Below are positions 7,341-10,234 of a stretch of DNA of 10,234 nucleotides, piece after piece. The position numbers and the translations under genes are program-made. The stretch comes from Tannerella sp. (GTDB taxonomy: Bacteria; Bacteroidota; Bacteroidia; Bacteroidales; Tannerellaceae), in the NCBI GenBank assembly GCA_031259505.1, contig JAIRLL010000383.1:1-10234 (forward strand). Reading direction: 5' to 3'. The notes under the pieces are model-generated. The model saw only the letters and a list, made by a program, of their open reading frames with translations. It did not search any database and had not been told where the DNA came from. Positions within the stretch are counted from its first letter, which is position 1; every line of letters starts with the position of its first letter.

Positions 7341-7898
7341 ATGAGTAATTATACGGACATCTTTCGAGGAGTAAGGCAGAGCCGGTCGACGGCGCAAATG
7401 GCATTCTATGATATGTATGCCGAGACCGTATACCGCAGTGCGTTCGCCGTCACCGCACACAGCGACGAGGCCGAGGAGATCATGCAGGACTGTATCCTGA
7501 AAGTCCTTACGCGAACCGCCCTTCTTCACGAAGATGCCGACGCGATGAAACGCATCCTCTGTCGGATGGCCGTCAACAGGGCAATCGACACGCTGCGAAG
7601 GAGAAAAGATTTCATCGTCCCGATGACGGAGGCATATGAAGATGCAGATTGCGAAGACGATGCGACGGCAATGGAAACAGCGCTCAGTATCGACGACATA
7701 CGGGACGGTATCAACCGCCTGCCGGACATCTACCGCAGCATCGTCAGCCTGCGCCTGTTCGAGGAAATGGACTTCGGAAAAATCGCCGGACAGCTTAAAA
7801 TCAATCCATCGACCGTCCGCGTGCAATATACAAGAGGAATAACGAAACTGAGAATGTTTTTAAAAGAAAAACGAAACGATTATGAACGATATGCTTGA
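7341..7898 (+). CDS. ECF-type RNA polymerase sigma factor
   Basis: This 185-residue alternative sigma factor of the extracytoplasmic-function group has sigma regions 2 and 4 only. Region 2 covers about 18-88: AFYDMYAETVYRSAFAVTAHSDEAEEIMQD carries the DEAEEI core-binding segment (42-47), and NRAIDTLRRRKD (79-90) would contact the -10 element. An acidic linker (100-115) follows. Region 4 covers about 122-176, with LPDIYRSIVSLRLFEEMDFGKIAGQL as the first part and INPSTVRVQYTRGITKLRMFL as the -35 recognition helix-turn-helix. The start at 7341 is preceded by an A-rich leader typical of the phylum. The 3' end overlaps the next gene by 17 bp, which implies translational coupling to its likely anti-sigma partner. 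It probably drives its own operon. The trigger is unknown. Confidence 0.92.
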   Translation: MSNYTDIFRGVRQSRSTAQMAFYDMYAETVYRSAFAVTAHSDEAEEIMQDCILKVLTRTALLHEDADAMKRILCRMAVNRAIDTLRRRKDFIVPMTEAYEDADCEDDATAMETALSIDDIRDGINRLPDIYRSIVSLRLFEEMDFGKIAGQLKINPSTVRVQYTRGITKLRMFLKEKRNDYERYA

Positions 7899-8385
7899 AA
7901 AGAAAATCAGAGAACATGCCACCACCGTTTTCGGTGGCGAAATCAAGGCCGGACACCGCGAACGGTTTGCCGGAAAACTGGCTGCAAAACGGAACAGACG
8001 CATGGCGACTGTCCGCAGCATAACCGCCTGCACGTCCGTTGCGGCCGCCATCATCGTCGCGGTATTCCTGCTGAAACCATTCATACGGCCTGTCGACAAC
8101 CGGGACGACGAACCGTTCGACGACGTGCGCAACTACTACAACATGTTGCTGGAAAACGAAATCGAATCGGCCGAACAACTCCTTCTCTCGGTCGACAACC
8201 GCTATCGGGAAGAAATCCTGCAGGATATCGAATTTATCCGCACGGAAGCATCCTTCCCGGAAAACGGCGAACAAAACGAAATCCTGCTCGTCAACATCTA
8301 TTCATCGAAAATTGAAGCGTTACAACATATTCAAAATATTTTATCGAAACAGTCCAATCACAATTCAAAAACAGAACAAACATGA
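7882..8385 (+). CDS. Probable anti-sigma factor, single-pass membrane protein
   Basis: The protein has 167 residues and no strong named domain, but its layout and place fit an anti-sigma factor. A basic cytoplasmic segment (1-43) contains AGHRERFAGKLAAKRNRR (23-40), a GHxxRFxxKL-type motif seen in small membrane proteins encoded after Bacteroidota ECF sigma genes. One hydrophobic helix (about 45-65) follows, then an acidic, helical periplasmic tail of about 100 residues including RNYYNMLLENEIESAEQLLLSVDNRY. It overlaps the sigma gene by 17 bp and its stop overlaps the next start as ATGA, so the three genes are tightly coupled. The prediction is that the N-terminal segment holds the sigma factor at the membrane until an envelope signal arrives. 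This is inferred from context; the usual zinc anti-sigma HxxxCxxC motif is absent. Confidence 0.7.
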   Translation: MNDMLEKKIREHATTVFGGEIKAGHRERFAGKLAAKRNRRMATVRSITACTSVAAAIIVAVFLLKPFIRPVDNRDDEPFDDVRNYYNMLLENEIESAEQLLLSVDNRYREEILQDIEFIRTEASFPENGEQNEILLVNIYSSKIEALQHIQNILSKQSNHNSKTEQT

Positions 8386-9425
8386 AAGCTTTTATTTTTA
8401 CAGTCATCTTTATGAGCGCCACCGTCTGCGGGGCATGTACAAAAAAGAACTACAGTCCCGACATGGGCATCTTCCCCGATACCGAAGCAAGTGCGGCATT
8501 CGAGTTCTTTACAGGCGAGGAACATAAACGGGAAATATCCAGGGAATTTACCGTAGGAGCAAACCCGCGCCTCGACATCGAAAACAAATACGGAAACATC
8601 CGTATCATCGAAGGATCGGAAAACAAAATCATGTTCCGGATCGAAATCACCGGAAAGGGACGCAACCGCCAATTGGCCAGAGAATATGCCGAAGCCGTCG
8701 ACATCCGCTTTTCACAGGACGGAAACCGCGTCGCGGCCACCACGTACCTCGAATCCATTTCGTGCAACAACTGCGGACGCACGATACACTACACCGTCAT
8801 CGCCCCCAAAAGCGTCACCATGAGCCTGACAAACAAATACGGGCATATCAACCTCGACGACGCTGCCAACCCGCTGAACGTAGATCTTAAATACGGCAAC
8901 CTGACAGCCCGGACGCTATCGGACGTCACGATAAACCTCAAATACGGCAATGCCGACATCGGATCGTGCAACAGAGGCACAGTCGACAGCAAGTACTGCA
9001 AGCTAAAAATAGGCAGAGCGGAAACACTCGCGTTCGATTCGAAATACGACGGTATCAGCATCGGGACAGTCGCCTCGTTCACCCTGGACACGAAATATTC
9101 GAACGTCACAATAGGCCAACTGAACGAACGCTTCGTTGCAGTGGATTTTGACTACAGCAAGTTAGACATCTCGGAAATATCGACAGGCTTCAAGCGAATC
9201 AAGGTCGCCGCCAGATACTCGACTGTCAAGGTCGCCCTCAATTCGCATCACAGCGCCAAAGTCACTCTTTATACAAAATACGGCGACATCAACGCCGGAA
9301 ACCTGACTTTCAATAACGTCTCGCTCAAAAAAGGCTCAGCCATCGTCGGCAACATCGGCACAGACGCCAACCCTTCCGCTACGGTCGACATCGACGTCTC
9401 GTACGGCGACATCAAATTGCGGTAG
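8382..9425 (+). CDS. Exported DUF4097-like beta-solenoid protein
   Basis: This 347-residue exported protein has an N-terminal signal peptide (hydrophobic 3-15) ending at GAC with C19 as a possible lipidation site. Cysteine instead of Leu/Val at -3 makes the lipobox imperfect. The mature part resembles DUF4097/putative-adhesin proteins. Short KYGxIxI-like units recur with tyrosines at 70, 153, 171, 188, 205, 222, 239, 258, 279, 300 and 341, mostly 17 to 21 residues apart, and a tyrosine-less unit sits near 317. This is the pattern expected for rungs of a right-handed beta-helix. An insertion between the first two units holds CNNC (128-131). The gene starts within the ATGA overlap with the anti-sigma gene, so it is the likely effector or sensor partner of the sigma system at the cell envelope. 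The ligand or surface function is unknown. A large hairpin lies 18 bp after the stop. Confidence 0.82.
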   Translation: MKAFIFTVIFMSATVCGACTKKNYSPDMGIFPDTEASAAFEFFTGEEHKREISREFTVGANPRLDIENKYGNIRIIEGSENKIMFRIEITGKGRNRQLAREYAEAVDIRFSQDGNRVAATTYLESISCNNCGRTIHYTVIAPKSVTMSLTNKYGHINLDDAANPLNVDLKYGNLTARTLSDVTINLKYGNADIGSCNRGTVDSKYCKLKIGRAETLAFDSKYDGISIGTVASFTLDTKYSNVTIGQLNERFVAVDFDYSKLDISEISTGFKRIKVAARYSTVKVALNSHHSAKVTLYTKYGDINAGNLTFNNVSLKKGSAIVGNIGTDANPSATVDIDVSYGDIKLR

Positions 9426-9443
9426 CTCCGCCGCGAAGTATAC

Positions 9444-9507
9444 TGTCCGCGAATTACAGCGAATCTCTTCAAATTCTCCTGCGGAAAATTCGTGTAATTC
9501 GCGGACA
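9444..9507. repeat. Large inverted repeat with a perfect 15-bp stem, possible terminator
   Basis: TGTCCGCGAATTACA (9444-9458) is the exact reverse complement of TGTAATTCGCGGACA (9493-9507). After one bulged base (9459) the stem continues with CGAAT (9460-9464) pairing ATTCG (9488-9492), giving 20 pairs around a 23-nt loop. It begins 18 bp after the solenoid gene stop and could end or stabilise that transcript. No T-run follows. The right arm covers the -33 area of the next promoter, so it might also be an operator. The wording AATTCGTGTAATTCGCGG recalls a dispersed intergenic repeat. Confidence 0.82.
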
Positions 9508-9522
9508 AATCCGAAAGATTCG

Positions 9523-9530
9523 TATCTTTG
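9523..9530 (+). promoter_or_regulatory. -7 promoter box of the META-domain lipoprotein gene
   Basis: TATCTTTG is an exact TAnnTTTG match 91 bp upstream of the chosen start codon. The expected -33 position shows TTCG (9498-9501), a weak match lying in the right arm of the large inverted repeat. Transcription would start near 9537, within a (TA)6 tract (9536-9547), and leave a leader of about 85 nt. The gene therefore has its own housekeeping promoter rather than depending on the upstream sigma operon. Confidence 0.65.
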
Positions 9531-9621
9531 CGTTGTATATATATATACTGCACACGGGATAAACATGCGTATTCGCATCGCAAATTTATGCCGCTCACAG
9601 TATATCCAAATAAAAGACATT

Positions 9622-10053
9622 ATGAAACAGACATTGTTTATTGCCGGCTGCATGGCCGTTCTGGCCATTGCCGGCTCATGCAGATCCGTCGGGACGGCGC
9701 ATAATCACGCCACTGCCGACATTTCCCGCCTGACAGACGTGCGCTGGCGACCCGTCGCACTCTACGGCGAAGCCGTCGCGGAAGATACGGAAGCATTCAT
9801 CACCTTCGCCACGGACAGCAACCGCGTCGGCGGCAACGGCGGATGCAACTCCTTCACCGGAACATGCAAACTCGCGGCAGACGGACGCTTGCAGTTTTCG
9901 CAAATGGTATTCACCCGCAAGATGTGCTTCGCTGAGAACGTCGAAGAAAAATTCTCCGCCGCTCTCGACGCCACCGCCCGATACGCCCTGCGCGACGATA
10001 CGCTCGTCTTCTACGACGCAGACGGCAACGAACTGTGCCGGCTCGGCAAATAA
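9622..10053 (+). CDS. META-domain (HslJ-like) lipoprotein
   Basis: This exported protein has 143 residues. I chose the ATG at 9622 rather than the in-frame ATG at 9565, because only the later start puts a proper signal sequence at the N-terminus: MKQTLFIAGC, a hydrophobic core, then AGSC with lipidation at C20. The mature part is a META domain (about 34-143): LTDVRWRPVALYG, then the GGNGGCNSFTGTC core, FTRKMCFAENVEEKFSAALD and DDTLVFYDADGNELCRL. E. coli HslJ, of the same family, is an outer-membrane lipoprotein linked to novobiocin tolerance and heat shock; a precise role is unknown in Bacteroidota. The lipid anchor places it in the periplasm, probably on a membrane. It has its own promoter and is separated from the solenoid gene by a large hairpin. 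Extra cysteines in the META core are common in the family. Confidence 0.88.
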   Translation: MKQTLFIAGCMAVLAIAGSCRSVGTAHNHATADISRLTDVRWRPVALYGEAVAEDTEAFITFATDSNRVGGNGGCNSFTGTCKLAADGRLQFSQMVFTRKMCFAENVEEKFSAALDATARYALRDDTLVFYDADGNELCRLGK

Positions 10054-10102
10054 ACCGACGACGGCAGACGGAATCAACGCGCCACGTGCCGGAGACGTGC
10101 AC

Positions 10103-10234
10103 CCCGTCATTGCGAGACCCTATATTTTTCAAATAAACAGGAGGAAAATGACATGTCCGGATTGCTTCAGGCTACGCGCCTTCGCAATGACGTAGACGCC
10201 ATTGCTGACAGCAACGGTATTCCCGTCATTGCGA
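10103..10234. repeat. CGTCATTGCGA dispersed repeat copies at contig end
   Basis: CCCGTCATTGCGA occurs at 10103-10115 and again at 10222-10234, where the sequence stops. The reverse complement TCGCAATGACG occurs at 10182-10192, at the end of a unit that begins GGATTGCTTC (10159-10168). The combination CGTCATTGCGA...GAAGCAATCC is a widespread non-coding repeat in Bacteroidota and some Proteobacteria, REP- or MITE-like in form. The break in the last copy suggests the assembler stopped because of the repeat. No gene is visible in 10054-10234. Confidence 0.75.

Noticed and set aside
7167..7826. A 219-codon minus-strand open frame opposite the sigma factor gene
   Set aside because: The plus-strand sigma gene has clear regions 2 and 4. 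The antisense frame begins inside it and runs to the vanZ-like start without any domain features.
9565..9621. Upstream in-frame ATG as the start of the META-domain protein
   Set aside because: It would put 19 mostly polar residues in front of a good lipoprotein signal sequence. The later ATG restores a normal N-terminus and leaves a reasonable leader.

Overview
The window looks like a short contig from a member of the Bacteroidota, most likely order Bacteroidales. The evidence is the -7 promoter box TATCTTTG (consensus TAnnTTTG) upstream of several genes, the near absence of Shine-Dalgarno sequences, and the close resemblance of the CCA-adding enzyme, RecO, FolC and the PIN-PhoH protein to their Bacteroidales versions. 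A Tannerella/Parabacteroides-like genus is possible but not settled. The first 12 bases equal the 3' end of an Illumina adapter, and the last ~130 bases hold copies of a dispersed CGTCATTGCGA repeat. Both ends are therefore probably assembly ends.

Left part (1-2597): the CCA tRNA nucleotidyltransferase gene runs rightward and overlaps by 30 bp at its 3' end with recO, which runs leftward. An AT-rich divergent intergenic region of about 385 bp follows. Middle part (2598-6670): folC and an MFS transporter related to the MFSD1-like group are 14 bp apart and probably co-transcribed. After a 72-bp gap comes a PIN-PhoH ATPase/ribonuclease. Its stop codon runs straight into a mirrored array of 8-bp repeats, which continues to the stop codon of a convergent vanZ-like membrane protein gene (6775-7170, minus strand).

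Right part (7341-10053): three overlapping genes form an operon encoding an ECF sigma factor, a single-pass membrane protein that is probably its anti-sigma factor, and an exported DUF4097-like protein built of about eleven short strand-turn repeats with a strikingly regular 17-residue period. A large hairpin with a perfect 15-bp stem separates this operon from a META-domain (HslJ-like) lipoprotein gene, which has its own housekeeping promoter. The sigma/anti-sigma pair presumably controls the solenoid protein and perhaps other envelope functions.

Most of the window is ordinary housekeeping sequence. I did not find a convincing new defence, mobile or biosynthetic system. The most unusual items are the repeat structures between genes, the solenoid protein with its sigma/anti-sigma partners, and the adapter remnant.
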